From positions 1 to 64,000 of the forward strand of contig NZ_SOHK01000017.1 of the NCBI RefSeq assembly GCF_004404055.1: DNA of 64,000 nt, given 5' to 3'. This document shows, piece by piece, positions 25,207 through 34,239 of this stretch. Made by a program: the position numbers and the translations under genes. The DNA comes from Cryobacterium ruanii (GTDB lineage: Bacteria > Actinomycetota > Actinomycetes > Actinomycetales > Microbacteriaceae). The notes beneath the pieces are model-generated. The model was given only the letters and a program-made list of their open reading frames with translations. It did no database searches and had not been told where the DNA came from. Position 1 is the stretch's first letter. Each line of letters begins with the position of its first letter.

Positions 25207-26259
25207 TCACGGAACCCGGGTCAGCCAGGCCTCGGTGCTGAACTTATTCGCGACGAGCTCGATTGCCTTGGCGTATTCCTCGACGGTAACGTCACTCGCG
25301 GTAGCACCGTAGAGGCCGGTGAAGGTCTCTTTCATGCGGTCGATGATAGCGGCGCGGCTCAGGCCGGTCTGGCTGCGCAGCGGATCGACGCGTTTGGCGG
25401 CGCTCGTGATGCCCTTGTCGCTGAGCTTTTCGCGGCCGATGCGCAGCACCTGCACCATCTTTTCGCCGTCCATGTCGTAGCTCATGGTGACGTGGTGCAG
25501 CACGGCGCCGCTGCCGAGGCGTTTCTGCGCGGCTCCGCCGATCTTGCCGGTCGGGCTGGTGATGTCGTTGAGCGGCTGGTAGCGCGCGTCGATGCCGAGC
25601 GATTTGAGCGCTTCGATGACCCACTCGTCGAGAAACGCGTACGAATCGGCGAAGCTCATGCCCTGCACGAGGTCCGTCGGCGCGTAGATCGAGTAGGTGA
25701 TGACCGAGCCAGCCTCCATGAACATGGCGCCGCCGCCGCTGATGCGCCGCACCACGGTGAAGCCGTACTTGGCGGCGTTCTCCGGGTCGACCTCGTTTTT
25801 CAGCGACTGAAAGCTGCCGATGACGACGGCCGGCTCGTTCCACTCCCAGATGCGCAGGGTCGGTTGGCGTCGTCCTTCGCCGACCTCGGTCGCGAGCACC
25901 TCGTCGAGAGCCATCTGCAGCACGGGTGCGACGGGCTTCTGCGAGTGGATGATCTGCCAGTCGTAGTCCTGCCAGGTGCTCGCCTGCGCGAGCGACCGGC
26001 GAATCGCGACGGCCACGGCCTCGGGTGAGAAGCCGAGCAGAATGGCCCGAGTGGGCAGTGCCCGGCGCACGGCTGAGGCGATCGCGGCGGCGGAGCTACC
26101 GGCGGGCAGGCCGGTCACCGCCGCATTGATGTCCTCGAGGGCATTGTCGGGTTCCAAGAAGAAATCCCCGGCCAGACGAAAGTTGGTGATGACATCATCG
26201 ACAACATCGAGATCGACGACGACCAGTTTGCCGCCCGGAACCTTATATTCACCATGCAT
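25207..26259 (-). CDS. lplA: lipoate-protein ligase A with N-terminal accessory domain
   Basis: 350 residues from ATG 26259; TAGGCT (complement of 26266-26271) is 6 bases upstream. Residues 1-85 (MHGEYKVPGGKLVVVDLDV ... AILLGFSPEAVAVAIRRS) match the small accessory domain that is C-terminal in E. coli LplA. The BPL/LplA catalytic domain follows (about 98-330): WEWNEPAVVIGSFQ, RRISGGGAMFMEAG, and catalytic Lys in SPTGKIGGAAQKR. It activates lipoate and transfers it to E2 or GcvH proteins. The domain order is reversed relative to E. coli. Confidence 0.9.
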   Translation of the reverse strand: MHGEYKVPGGKLVVVDLDVVDDVITNFRLAGDFFLEPDNALEDINAAVTGLPAGSSAAAIASAVRRALPTRAILLGFSPEAVAVAIRRSLAQASTWQDYDWQIIHSQKPVAPVLQMALDEVLATEVGEGRRQPTLRIWEWNEPAVVIGSFQSLKNEVDPENAAKYGFTVVRRISGGGAMFMEAGSVITYSIYAPTDLVQGMSFADSYAFLDEWVIEALKSLGIDARYQPLNDITSPTGKIGGAAQKRLGSGAVLHHVTMSYDMDGEKMVQVLRIGREKLSDKGITSAAKRVDPLRSQTGLSRAAIIDRMKETFTGLYGATASDVTVEEYAKAIELVANKFSTEAWLTRVP

Positions 26260-26268
26260 GGTTTCAGC

Positions 26269-27117
26269 CTACGGCTTGCCGGGAAACCGCTCGTCGAGCC
26301 AGGACACGAGATCGCCGATCACCTCGTCGCGATTGGTCTCGTTGAAGACTTCGTGCCGCGCACCCGGATAGACGATCAGGCGCACGTCGCGCAGTCCGGA
26401 ACGCTTGACATAGGCGTTCACCAGTTTCAGGACACTGCGCTCTCCGCCAACCGTGTCGTCACCGCCGACCAGTGCGAGCAGCGGCAGGTCGATCGGTAGG
26501 TCCTTGGCCGGCCGACCGAACAGGCGGGCGGCCTCGCGGAGGCCGAACAGTTTCGCAAGCGGGGTGGCCGTGGTCAGCGGGTCGGCCACGAACGCCGCAG
26601 CGACGGCCGGGTCGCGGCTGAGCCACTCGACCCCGGTCGTGCCGAGCACCTGGTGCTTACGATTGAGATCGCCGCCGTCGAGATAGCCGGGCCAGCGATA
26701 TGCCGAGCCCGAGAGAACGACGGCGTCGTATTCGGCGGCGTGCTCGTTCACGATCATCTGCGCCATGAATGATCCCCAGCTGTGCCCGAGCAGTATGAGC
26801 GGCAGGTTTGGGTTGTCTGAGCGGATGATCGTACTCAGCTGATGCACGCCGGCCACGGCCGCGCGCAACCCGCCCGCACCGAGCCGACCGAGCCTGGTGT
26901 GATCGCCGCCGTGCTGGGCCAGTCCAGTTTGGCCGTGGCCGAGGTGGTCGTCGGCGTAGACCGTGTACCCGGCCCGGTTGAGATCGGCGGCGAGCGACGC
27001 ATAACGCTGGGCGTGCTCGCCGACGCCGTGCGCGAGTTGGATCACGGCTCTGGCGGCGGGGACCGGCCAGACGTAATAGGTTATGAGCCGGCCGTGGGCA
27101 TCCGTATATGTGAGCAC
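26269..27117 (-). CDS. alpha/beta hydrolase, monoacylglycerol lipase-like
   Basis: 282 residues from GTG 27117, with CAGACT (complement of 27124-27129) 6 bases upstream. Serine-aminopeptidase_S33/lysophospholipase pattern: IQLAHGVGEHAQRYASLA, YTVYADDHLGHGQTG, nucleophile Ser in LLGHSWGSFMAQ, acid Asp in LVGGDDTVGG and catalytic His in PGARHEVFNE. Cytoplasmic, probably an esterase or monoacylglycerol lipase. It stops 9 bases before the lplA start on the same strand. Confidence 0.87.
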   Translation of the reverse strand: MLTYTDAHGRLITYYVWPVPAARAVIQLAHGVGEHAQRYASLAADLNRAGYTVYADDHLGHGQTGLAQHGGDHTRLGRLGAGGLRAAVAGVHQLSTIIRSDNPNLPLILLGHSWGSFMAQMIVNEHAAEYDAVVLSGSAYRWPGYLDGGDLNRKHQVLGTTGVEWLSRDPAVAAAFVADPLTTATPLAKLFGLREAARLFGRPAKDLPIDLPLLALVGGDDTVGGERSVLKLVNAYVKRSGLRDVRLIVYPGARHEVFNETNRDEVIGDLVSWLDERFPGKP

Positions 27118-27163
27118 GATGCCAGTCTGCCGTGTTTGGGCCGAATGACCCGCAGCAATGTAC

Positions 27164-27189
27164 TTAGCAAGGCTAATTTGCTATGCTAA
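27164..27189 (+). promoter_or_regulatory. double palindrome overlapping the marR promoter
   Basis: TTAGCAAGGCTAA (27164-27176) and TTTGCTATGCTAA (27177-27189) abut, each a 13-bp imperfect palindrome on the same TTAGC/GCTAA half-sites. The -10-like TATGCT 27182-27187 lies in the second site, 8 bases before the ATG. A MarR dimer bound here would block transcription, so autoregulation is likely. Confidence 0.68.
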
Positions 27190-27195
27190 CCATAT

Positions 27196-27699
27196 ATGGA
27201 ATCGCGAAGTTATCCCAAGACCGCAGCCGTCGGTGTTATCAAGGCGCTGCCACCCCTCCGCGGCCAGCCCGCCGCAGCGAACGACACCGCCGAACTCAGC
27301 CATGAGTTTCGACTGGCCAACGGCCGCCTCGCCCGTCGCCTGCGCCAGGAGAAGGCCGAGAACGAGCTCGGCAGCGGGCAGTTCTCGGCGCTCGGTGTGC
27401 TCTACCTGCACGGTCCGCTGACGCTCACCGAGCTCAGCGAGTTCGAGCGCGTCACCCCGCCGTCGATGACCCGCACCGTGAAGTGCCTCGTCGATGCCGG
27501 CCTCGTGACCCGCACCGACTCCACGCTCGACGGACGCAAGATCGTGCTCAGCACAACGGATGCCGCAGCCGCCATGATGACCGAAACCCGCAAGCGTCGA
27601 GATGCCTGGCTGGTGCAGCGCGTTGCCCAGCTCAGCCCCGAACAGCGCCGGGTGCTCGCCGACGCGACCCTGATCATGAAGGAGCTCGCCGACAGTTGA
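27196..27699 (+). CDS. MarR-family regulator
   Basis: 167 residues from ATG 27196. Helical dimerisation ends flank a winged helix (about 65-130): FSALGVLYLHGPLTLTELS, VTPPSMTRTVKCLVDAGLVTR and wing TLDGRKIVLSTTDAA. The first ~35 residues are an unusual extension (SRSYPKTAAVGVIKALPP). It is cotranscribed with the MFS exporter 5 bases downstream, the usual arrangement for ligand-relieved repression of a drug or metabolite efflux pump. Confidence 0.9.
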   Translation: MESRSYPKTAAVGVIKALPPLRGQPAAANDTAELSHEFRLANGRLARRLRQEKAENELGSGQFSALGVLYLHGPLTLTELSEFERVTPPSMTRTVKCLVDAGLVTRTDSTLDGRKIVLSTTDAAAAMMTETRKRRDAWLVQRVAQLSPEQRRVLADATLIMKELADS

Positions 27700-27704
27700 G
27701 CGCC

Positions 27705-29036
27705 ATGTTCCGCTCACTGAGCGTCGTCAATTACCGCATCTGGTTCGCCGGAGCGTTGGTGTCCAACATCGGCACGTGGATGCAGCGCACCGCCCAGGAC
27801 TGGATCGTGCTGACCGAACTCACCGATTACAACGCGACCGCTGTCGGCATCACCATGGCGCTGCAGCTCGGCCCCATGCTGCTGCTCATGCCCTGGTCCG
27901 GCCTGATCGCCGACCGGTTCAACCGGCGCAAGCTGCTCATCCTCACCCAAACCCTGATGGGTCTGCTGGCCCTTGGCCTCGGCATTCTCTCCGTGACCGA
28001 CGTCGTCGAGCTGTGGCACGTGTACCTTTTCGCGTTCGGCCTCGGCGTCGTCGCCGCGATCGACGCCCCGGCACGACAGACCTTCGTCTCTGAACTCGTC
28101 GCCGACGACAATCTCTCCAACGCGGTCGCCCTCAACTCGGCGTCGTTCCACGGCGCACGACTGATCGGCCCGGCCGCTGCCGGACTGCTCACGGTAGCCG
28201 TCGGTGCCGGGTGGGTGTTCATGATCAACGCCGTCACCTTCGCCGCGACGGTCTTCGCGATGACCCTGCTGCGCACCCACCAGCTGCGCCGCCAGCCGAA
28301 GGCCCCACGCGAGCGCGGGCAGCTCATGGCCGGCTTCCGTTACGTGCGCGGTCGGTCCGACATCGTCGTCGTCATGATCGCGGTCTTTCTAATCGGCACC
28401 TTCGGGCTCAACTTCGCCATCTTCACCTCGACCATGGCTACGATCGAGTTCGGACGGGGGGCTGCCGAGTTCGGCCTGCTCAGCTCGATCATGGCCATCG
28501 GCGCGGTCGCCGGTGCGCTGCTCGCGGCCCGCCGCAGCCGCGCGCGCATGCGCCTCGTGGTTCTGGGTTCGGCAATGTTCGGCCTGGCCTGCGCCCTGTC
28601 AGCGATCATGCCGACGTATGCCAGTTTCGCCATATCCCTCGTGCTGGTCGGCCTGTCGTCGCTCACCCTCATGACGACCGCAAACGCCTACGTGCAGACC
28701 ACGACCCGGCCCGAGATGCGCGGCCGCGTGATGGCGCTCTACATGGCCATCTTCGTCGGCGGCACTCCCCTCGGCGCGCCGCTCGTCGGCTGGGTAGCGG
28801 ATGCCTTCGGCCCACGCTGGGCGCTCGGCCTCGCCGCGATCTCGGGATTGCTGGCCGCACTGGTCGTGCTGTTCTGGATGGTGCGGTATCGCCGGCTGCG
28901 GGTACACGTGCATCCGTTCACCGCGCCGCGGGTGCGCGTGGCGCATGCTGGGGACGGGCGCGAGGAGGCCGCGGCACTCAATCACGAGACGGCCACTCGC
29001 GAGATCGCGATCGTCGAAGCCACCGCGCCGCGCTAG
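27705..29036 (+). CDS. MFS exporter (EntS/MFS_3 type)
   Basis: 443 residues from ATG 27705, just after the marR stop. About 12 membrane helices; the N-terminus MFRSLSVVNYRIWFAGALVSNIGTWMQ without the first five residues is characteristic of the EntS-like group, and the loop 2-3 motif is GLIADRFNRRKLLIL. A second-half signature is YVQTTTRPEMRGRVMALYM. The ~50-residue C-terminal tail is hydrophilic. Probably exports a toxic compound or siderophore-like metabolite; substrate unknown. Confidence 0.9.
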   Translation: MFRSLSVVNYRIWFAGALVSNIGTWMQRTAQDWIVLTELTDYNATAVGITMALQLGPMLLLMPWSGLIADRFNRRKLLILTQTLMGLLALGLGILSVTDVVELWHVYLFAFGLGVVAAIDAPARQTFVSELVADDNLSNAVALNSASFHGARLIGPAAAGLLTVAVGAGWVFMINAVTFAATVFAMTLLRTHQLRRQPKAPRERGQLMAGFRYVRGRSDIVVVMIAVFLIGTFGLNFAIFTSTMATIEFGRGAAEFGLLSSIMAIGAVAGALLAARRSRARMRLVVLGSAMFGLACALSAIMPTYASFAISLVLVGLSSLTLMTTANAYVQTTTRPEMRGRVMALYMAIFVGGTPLGAPLVGWVADAFGPRWALGLAAISGLLAALVVLFWMVRYRRLRVHVHPFTAPRVRVAHAGDGREEAAALNHETATREIAIVEATAPR

Positions 29037-29125
29037 CGCCGTGCTAGCTCCGCGCACGGGACCCCGTCCCCAGTGCAGACTGCCGGCAGCACCCGCGCGG
29101 CCCTGGCTGCTGACCGGAGCGGTCT

Positions 29126-29153
29126 AGGGTCGAAGAAGAGACCCTCTTTTTTT
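29126..29153 (+). terminator. intrinsic terminator after the MFS gene
   Basis: AGGGTC 29126-29131 pairs with GACCCT 29140-29145 around an 8-base loop, followed by C and seven T (29147-29153). Position and T-run fit termination of the marR-MFS operon. Confidence 0.78.
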
Positions 29154-29219
29154 GAGCAATGGGCAGGCAATGACCACTTTCATCACCGCGTCAGGCAAAA
29201 CGCCGACACCCGTGCGCGC

Positions 29220-30125
29220 ATGAAGGCCACCATTGCGCTCGTCGTTGCGACCCTGTTGTGGGCGGGCAACTACATCGTCGGCGGCATCGCCGTGCAGACG
29301 CTCTCCCCCGTGGAGCTCACCTGGTTGCGCTGGCTGCTCGCCTCTATTCCGCTGCTGATTCTTGCCCAAGTGGTCGAGCGGCCGAACTGGGCCCAGGTGC
29401 TGCGTCGCTGGCCCCGCCTGCTGCTGCTCGCGGCTCTCGGCGTTGGCGGCTACAACCTGCTGCTCTACACCGCGCTGCAGTACACGACGCCGCAGTCCGC
29501 GTCGCTTATCAACGCCGCGAATCCGGCCATGATGGTGGTGCTCGCGGCAGTGTTGCTGCGCGAACGCATCGGTTGGCGGGGCGTTGTCGGGCTGGGGCTG
29601 GGGCTTGTGGGAGTGGTGCTGATCATCACGGATGGTGCGCTCGCATCCGTTTTCACGCGCACGCCGAACGCGGGCGACGTGCTCATGGTGGGTGCGATCG
29701 TGGTGTGGAGCCTCTACACGATCGTCGGCCGTGGGCTTTCGGTACCGCCGATCACCGCGACGGCGGTGCAGGGCACGTTCGTCGCGGCGTTGCTCGCGCC
29801 GGTCGCGCTGCTCGGCGGGGTGCGCTGGCCAGCGGATGCCGCCATCGGCTGGGCGGTGATCTTCATCGCGATCTTTCCGTCGATCGGTTCCTACGTGCTG
29901 TGGAACGCGGCGCTGAAGAGCATTTCGCCGGGCCGGGCCGGGCTGTTTCTGAACCTGATCACGGTGTTCACGGTGATCATCGCCGTGGTGCTCGGCGCCC
30001 AGCTGACCACGCCGCAGCTCGTCGGCGGCGTGATCGTATTCGCCGGAGTCGCGCTGAGCACCCTGCACCCGGCGCGCGCACTGGCGAGCCAGCCGGTGCG
30101 CGACGACGCGACGCACGGGCGGTAA
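29220..30125 (+). CDS. EamA (DMT) family transporter
   Basis: 301 residues from ATG 29220; the frame is open upstream but the extension crosses the terminator. Ten predicted TM helices in two EamA repeats: ALVVATLLWAGNYIVGG and SPVELTWLRWLLASIPLLIL in the first, VLMVGAIVVWSLYTIVGRGL and SPGRAGLFLNLITVFTVIIA in the second. Presumably exports a small metabolite such as an amino acid. The C-terminus is short and polar. Confidence 0.9.
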   Translation: MKATIALVVATLLWAGNYIVGGIAVQTLSPVELTWLRWLLASIPLLILAQVVERPNWAQVLRRWPRLLLLAALGVGGYNLLLYTALQYTTPQSASLINAANPAMMVVLAAVLLRERIGWRGVVGLGLGLVGVVLIITDGALASVFTRTPNAGDVLMVGAIVVWSLYTIVGRGLSVPPITATAVQGTFVAALLAPVALLGGVRWPADAAIGWAVIFIAIFPSIGSYVLWNAALKSISPGRAGLFLNLITVFTVIIAVVLGAQLTTPQLVGGVIVFAGVALSTLHPARALASQPVRDDATHGR

Positions 30126-30200
30126 CCGGCGCGGGGCCCGGACCCCGTTCAGAGACGGCGGCGCGCCTTGGAGTAGGGCGGGGCAACGTAGGCTCGGGGA

Positions 30201-31121
30201 ATGAACTCACTGCTGGTCAGCCTGCCCGATTCCGTGCTGCGTGAGGCGGTCGGCGATCTGCCCGCGGGCGTCGAGGTCATCGAGTGGGCGCTCGACGGGC
30301 CGGCCCCGCGGCCACGGTTCGACCTCGTCGTCACGCCGTACATGGGCGCGACCGATCGCCTCGCGCACCTGGCCGGCGTCGAGACCCGCCTCGTGCAGAG
30401 CCAGTCCATCGGCTACGACGGCGTCGACCGGGTGCTGCCCGCCGGGCACGTCTACGCCAACGCGGCGAGCGTGCACGAGACGTCGACGGCCGAGCTCGCC
30501 CTCGCGCTCATCCTCGCCTCCCAGCGCGGCATCCCCGCCTTCGTGCGTGCAGCTGACGCCGGAGAATGGGCACCAGCCCACCACGCCAGCCTCGCCGACC
30601 GCACCGTGCTGCTGCTCGGCTACGGCGGCGTCGGCCGGGCCATCGAGAGCCGGCTGCTGGCCTTCGAAACGACGGTCATCCGGGTCGCGCGCACGGCTCG
30701 CAGCGATGAGCGCGGCATGATCCACGGCTTCGAAGCGCTGCCCGAACTGCTCCCGCAGGCAGACATCGTGGTCGTAGGCGTTCCGCTGACCATCGCGACG
30801 AAGCATCTGGTCAACGACGCCTTCCTGGGCCAGCTGCGAGACGGTGCCCTGCTCGTGAACATCGCCCGCGGTCCGGTCGCCGACACCGACGCTCTGCTCG
30901 CGCACGCGACGGGCGGTCGCATCAGGCTCGCGCTCGACGTGACCGATCCGGAACCGCTGCCGGCGGGGCATCCGCTCTTCGCGCTGCCGAACGTGATCAT
31001 CTCACCACACGTCGGCGGTGCCTCGAGCGCCATGCTGCCGCGCATGGCCCGGCTGGTGCGCGAACAGATCAAGCGGATGCTGCGCGACGAGCCGCCGCTC
31101 AACGTCGTGTTGACGAGCTAG
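30201..31121 (+). CDS. D-isomer-specific 2-hydroxyacid dehydrogenase
   Basis: 306 residues from ATG 30201, with TAGGCT 30189-30194 6 bases upstream. The NAD-binding domain has LLLGYGGVGRAIESRL; the catalytic triad appears as Arg in VNIARGPVADTDAL, Glu in DVTDPEPLPAGHPLF and His in IISPHVGGAS. Related to glyoxylate/hydroxypyruvate reductases and phosphonate dehydrogenase-like enzymes; the exact substrate is not evident. Confidence 0.9.
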   Translation: MNSLLVSLPDSVLREAVGDLPAGVEVIEWALDGPAPRPRFDLVVTPYMGATDRLAHLAGVETRLVQSQSIGYDGVDRVLPAGHVYANAASVHETSTAELALALILASQRGIPAFVRAADAGEWAPAHHASLADRTVLLLGYGGVGRAIESRLLAFETTVIRVARTARSDERGMIHGFEALPELLPQADIVVVGVPLTIATKHLVNDAFLGQLRDGALLVNIARGPVADTDALLAHATGGRIRLALDVTDPEPLPAGHPLFALPNVIISPHVGGASSAMLPRMARLVREQIKRMLRDEPPLNVVLTS

Positions 31122-31123
31122 CT

Positions 31124-31155
31124 GGCCCTCACAACTCCAGGGCCGACTTACTTTT
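31124..31155 (+). terminator. hairpin after the hydroxyacid dehydrogenase
   Basis: GGCCCT 31124-31129 pairs with AGGGCC 31139-31144, loop of 9, followed by the T-rich ACTTACTTTT. It ends the rightward transcript before the convergent dienelactone hydrolase. Confidence 0.6.
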
Positions 31156-31180
31156 GTAGTCGATCGGCCGCAGGCGCCCT

Positions 31181-31924
31181 CTACCGTGATGCGCCGAGAT
31201 GCTCGCCGAAGAAGGCTTCGATGCGCGTCCAGGCGTCGGCGGCGGCGATCGGGTCGGGCCCGGCGCCAAGAATTCGTTTGAGCACGGGGCGCAGCACCCG
31301 CGGCCCGGTCTCGGCATCGTTGAGAAAGGCGTGCCCGGCTCCGGGATATTCCTTGACGTCGTGCTCAATCCGCAGCCGGTCGAGGGAGGAATCGAGCCTG
31401 GCCGCTGCGCCGATGAGGGAGCGGTCGTCGCCGCCGAAGCTGCCGACGATCGGGCAGGCGCCGAGTAGGTGATCGTCGAGGTCTTTGGGCAACCGGCCGT
31501 AGTTGACCGAGGAGGCGTCGAAGCCGCGCGCGGCGGTAGCGAGCGCGAAGCCGCCTCCCATGCAGAAGCCGAGCACGCCGATGCGCCCGGTGCAGTCGGT
31601 GCGCTCGATCAGGAACGTGCGGGCCGTTTCGATGTCAACGAAGGCCCGACCGGCACCGGCCGACAGCGTGCGAAAGGTGGCGACGAGGCATTTGCGGGTT
31701 CCACCCTCGGTGAAAAGGTCGGGCATGAGTGCGAGATAGCCGGCCTCGGCCAAGCGCACCGCCTGGCGTCGCATGACCTCGGTGAGGCCGAACGCTTCGT
31801 GCACGAGCACGACGCCGGGCCAGGGGCCGTCGCCGGCAGGGATCGCGAGCACGGCTTTCAGGCCGGCGCTGCCGCCCGGTCCGTCGGGTAGTTTCAGGTC
31901 GATCAGCTGGGGCGCGGCGGTCAT
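31181..31924 (-). CDS. dienelactone hydrolase family protein
   Basis: 247 residues from ATG 31924, with CCGGGAGAGACC as ribosome-binding site. Alpha/beta hydrolase with a Cys nucleophile in [15 protein letters not shown], acid region GSFGGDDRS and His in [10 protein letters not shown]. The beginning ([23 protein letters not shown]) is typical of DLH. It may act on carboxymethylenebutenolide or other lactones/esters. Divergent from the GntR-type regulator; the intergenic palindrome at 31983-31999 could also affect it. Confidence 0.88.
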   Translation of the reverse strand: MTAAPQLIDLKLPDGPGGSAGLKAVLAIPAGDGPWPGVVLVHEAFGLTEVMRRQAVRLAEAGYLALMPDLFTEGGTRKCLVATFRTLSAGAGRAFVDIETARTFLIERTDCTGRIGVLGFCMGGGFALATAARGFDASSVNYGRLPKDLDDHLLGACPIVGSFGGDDRSLIGAAARLDSSLDRLRIEHDVKEYPGAGHAFLNDAETGPRVLRPVLKRILGAGPDPIAAADAWTRIEAFFGEHLGASR

Positions 31925-31982
31925 GTGGTCTCTCCCGGTTTGGCTGAAACTGTATCCCGCAAACCCGGCAACATCGTGTAGC

Positions 31983-31999
31983 CTGTGGTCAGACCACAG
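31983..31999. promoter_or_regulatory. perfect palindrome, probable FadR-type operator
   Basis: CTGTGGTCAGACCACAG is a perfect 8+1+8 dyad containing TGGTCAGACCA, the half-site spacing of the FadR/GntR consensus TGGT-N3-ACCA. It follows the -10-like TAGCCT 31979-31984 and precedes the regulator ATG at 32011, so it covers the expected transcription start. Autoregulation is likely. Confidence 0.78.
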
Positions 32000-32010
32000 A
32001 ACGGACCCCG

Positions 32011-32718
32011 ATGACCGCGATCGCCCCGCGCGCCTGGCAGGTCGTGCTCGACGCCGTCGAACTCGACCTGATCGAGGGGCGCCTCAGCCCGGGAGATCAC
32101 CTGCCGCCCGAACGCACGCTTGCGGCCGACCTCGGGGTCGGCAGATCGAGTGTGCGCGAAGCGCTGCGGGTGCTCGAGGTGCTGGGGCTCATTCGCACGG
32201 CCGTCGGTTCCGGGCCGTCGGCGGGCGCGATCATCGTCGCCCGACCCGGCGGCGGCATGTCGGCGCTCATGCGCCTGCAGGTCGCAGCGCAGGGATTCGA
32301 CGTAGCCGACGTCGTGAAAACCCGTCTCGTGCTGGAAGGATCGGTCGTCGCCGAGCTGGCTGGCATGCCCTTCCCCGACCTGACCGGCTCCGAGCAAATC
32401 CTCACCGCCATGGAGGATCAGACCCTGACCGAAGCCGAATTTCTCGCCCTCGACACCCAGTTCCACCTCTCGCTCGCCGAAGCGAGCGGCAACCAGGTCA
32501 TCACCGCGACCATGGCCGGCCTCCGCAGCGCGATCGAGGGGTACGCGCGGGCGGGCGCGGCGGGCCTACCCAGCTGGCCGGCGACATCCGCTCGTCTCAG
32601 ACTCGAGCATCGCGGCATTCTCTTGGCCATTCTGGCCGGTCAACCGGATTCCGCCCGCCTCGCCGTGCACGCCCACATCTCGGGGTATTACGCCGAGACC
32701 CACCTCACTTCCCACTGA
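32011..32718 (+). CDS. FadR-subfamily GntR regulator (LldR-like)
   Basis: 235 residues from ATG 32011. GntR winged helix at about 15-80: [40 protein letters not shown]. The C-terminal all-helical FCD ligand domain (about 90-225) has metal/ligand residues in the [18 protein letters not shown] and [16 protein letters not shown] segments. It lies 29 bases upstream of the FMN dehydrogenase gene, so it probably controls use of a 2-hydroxy acid, most likely lactate. Confidence 0.9.
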   Translation: MTAIAPRAWQVVLDAVELDLIEGRLSPGDHLPPERTLAADLGVGRSSVREALRVLEVLGLIRTAVGSGPSAGAIIVARPGGGMSALMRLQVAAQGFDVADVVKTRLVLEGSVVAELAGMPFPDLTGSEQILTAMEDQTLTEAEFLALDTQFHLSLAEASGNQVITATMAGLRSAIEGYARAGAAGLPSWPATSARLRLEHRGILLAILAGQPDSARLAVHAHISGYYAETHLTSH

Positions 32719-32747
32719 TTCCTTGCCGACGACACGATAGGACGACC

Positions 32748-34121
32748 ATGGTTCAACGACGCATCCCCAGGATCAAAGACCTCGCCCCGCTGATGAAGTT
32801 CAAGACCCCCGAGCTCAACGCGAAGAAGCGGCGGCTCGATGGCGCCCTGACGATCTCCGACCTGCGGGTCATCGCCAGGAAGCGCACGCCGAAGGCCGCA
32901 TTCGACTACACCGAGGGCGCCGCCGAAGCGGAGATCTCGCTCGGCCGTGCCCGGCAGGCCTTCGAAGACATCGAGTTTCACCCGTCGATCTTGCGCGACG
33001 TGTCGACCGTGTCAACCGGTTGGGACGTGCTCGGCGCCCCTGTGGAGCAGCCCTTCGGCATCGCGCCCACCGGCTTCACCCGCATGATGCAGACCGAGGG
33101 CGAGATCGCCGGGGCGCACGCCGCGGCCCGCGCCGGTATTCCCTTCGCTCTGTCGACCATGGGCACGACTTCGATCGAAGACGTCAAGGCCGCCAACCCG
33201 AACGGCCGCAACTGGTTCCAGCTGTACATGTGGAAGGATCGCGACCGCTCGATGGCGCTCGTCGACCGGGCTGCCAAGGCCGGATACGACACCCTGCTGG
33301 TGACCGTTGACGTGCCTGTCGCTGGCGCCCGACTGCGCGACAGGCGCAACGGCTTCTCGATCCCGCCGGCGCTCACCCTCGGTACCGTCGTGAACGCGCT
33401 GCCGCGCCCGGAATGGTGGATCAACTTTCTGACCACCGAACCGCTCTCGTTCGCGAGCCTCGACCGGTGGAGCGGTACCGTCGCCGAACTGCTCGACACC
33501 ATGTTCGACCCGACGGTCGACTTCGAGGACCTCGCCTGGATCAAGGCGCAATGGCCAGGCAGGGTCGTCGTCAAGGGCGTGCAGAACCTCGACGACGCAA
33601 AGCGTCTCGTAGATCTCGGTGTGGACGGCATCACCCTATCGAACCACGGCGGTCGCCAGCTCGACCGTGCACCGATTCCGTTCCACTTGCTGCCGCAGGT
33701 TGCCCGTGAGGTCGGTGCCCACACCGAGGTGCACCTCGACACGGGCATCATGTCGGGGGCCGACGTGGTGGCCTCGATCGCGCTCGGCGCCCGCTTCACG
33801 ATGATCGGTCGCGCCTACCTCTACGGCCTCATGGCCGGCGGTGAGGCCGGGGTCGATCGCACGATTGCGATCCTGTCGGAGCAGGTGGCCCGCACCATGC
33901 GCCTGCTCGGCGTGAACGCGCTCGAGGAGTTGGACCCCCGCCACGTGACGCAGCTATCCCGGCTGCAGCCGGTCGCCGCGCCCTTGGTCGCCGCGGCCGA
34001 GGCGGTTCCGGTGCGTAAGGCGCCAGTGCGCAGGGCTTCGAATGCGAGCGACAGCGCGTCCGCTGTTGTGACGGGCACGCCGGTGAATCGTGCGCCGAAG
34101 AAGACGGCCCCGGCGCAGTAG
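32748..34121 (+). CDS. lldD: FMN-dependent alpha-hydroxy-acid dehydrogenase, L-lactate dehydrogenase-like
   Basis: 457 residues from ATG 32748 ([16 protein letters not shown]). TIM-barrel FMN enzyme: [43 protein letters not shown], catalytic His in [13 protein letters not shown], and FMN phosphate site [18 protein letters not shown]. It oxidises L-lactate (or another L-2-hydroxy acid) to the keto acid, passing electrons to quinone or oxygen. A polar Ala/Lys/Pro-rich tail of about 50 residues is longer than the core family needs. Regulated with the upstream FadR-type gene. Confidence 0.88.
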   Translation: MVQRRIPRIKDLAPLMKFKTPELNAKKRRLDGALTISDLRVIARKRTPKAAFDYTEGAAEAEISLGRARQAFEDIEFHPSILRDVSTVSTGWDVLGAPVEQPFGIAPTGFTRMMQTEGEIAGAHAAARAGIPFALSTMGTTSIEDVKAANPNGRNWFQLYMWKDRDRSMALVDRAAKAGYDTLLVTVDVPVAGARLRDRRNGFSIPPALTLGTVVNALPRPEWWINFLTTEPLSFASLDRWSGTVAELLDTMFDPTVDFEDLAWIKAQWPGRVVVKGVQNLDDAKRLVDLGVDGITLSNHGGRQLDRAPIPFHLLPQVAREVGAHTEVHLDTGIMSGADVVASIALGARFTMIGRAYLYGLMAGGEAGVDRTIAILSEQVARTMRLLGVNALEELDPRHVTQLSRLQPVAAPLVAAAEAVPVRKAPVRRASNASDSASAVVTGTPVNRAPKKTAPAQ

Positions 34122-34239
34122 GGGAGGCGGCGCATGACCGCACCCGGTATGGGTGCGCGCTACCGTAACCGGCGTAGCGGTCACCGGAATGGGGCGCGAC
34201 CATGCACGTTGCCACGGTCGGCGTGAGACGGCCGGGGAC

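Noticed and set aside
27483..27704. N-terminal extension of the MFS gene into marR
   Set aside because: Arg/His-rich, lies wholly in marR in another frame; the MFRSLSVVNYRIWF start matches the EntS-like family.
29124..30116. 330-codon His/Arg-rich frame antisense to the EamA gene
   Set aside because: Mirror of codon bias in the transporter gene; the sense frame has ten TM helices.
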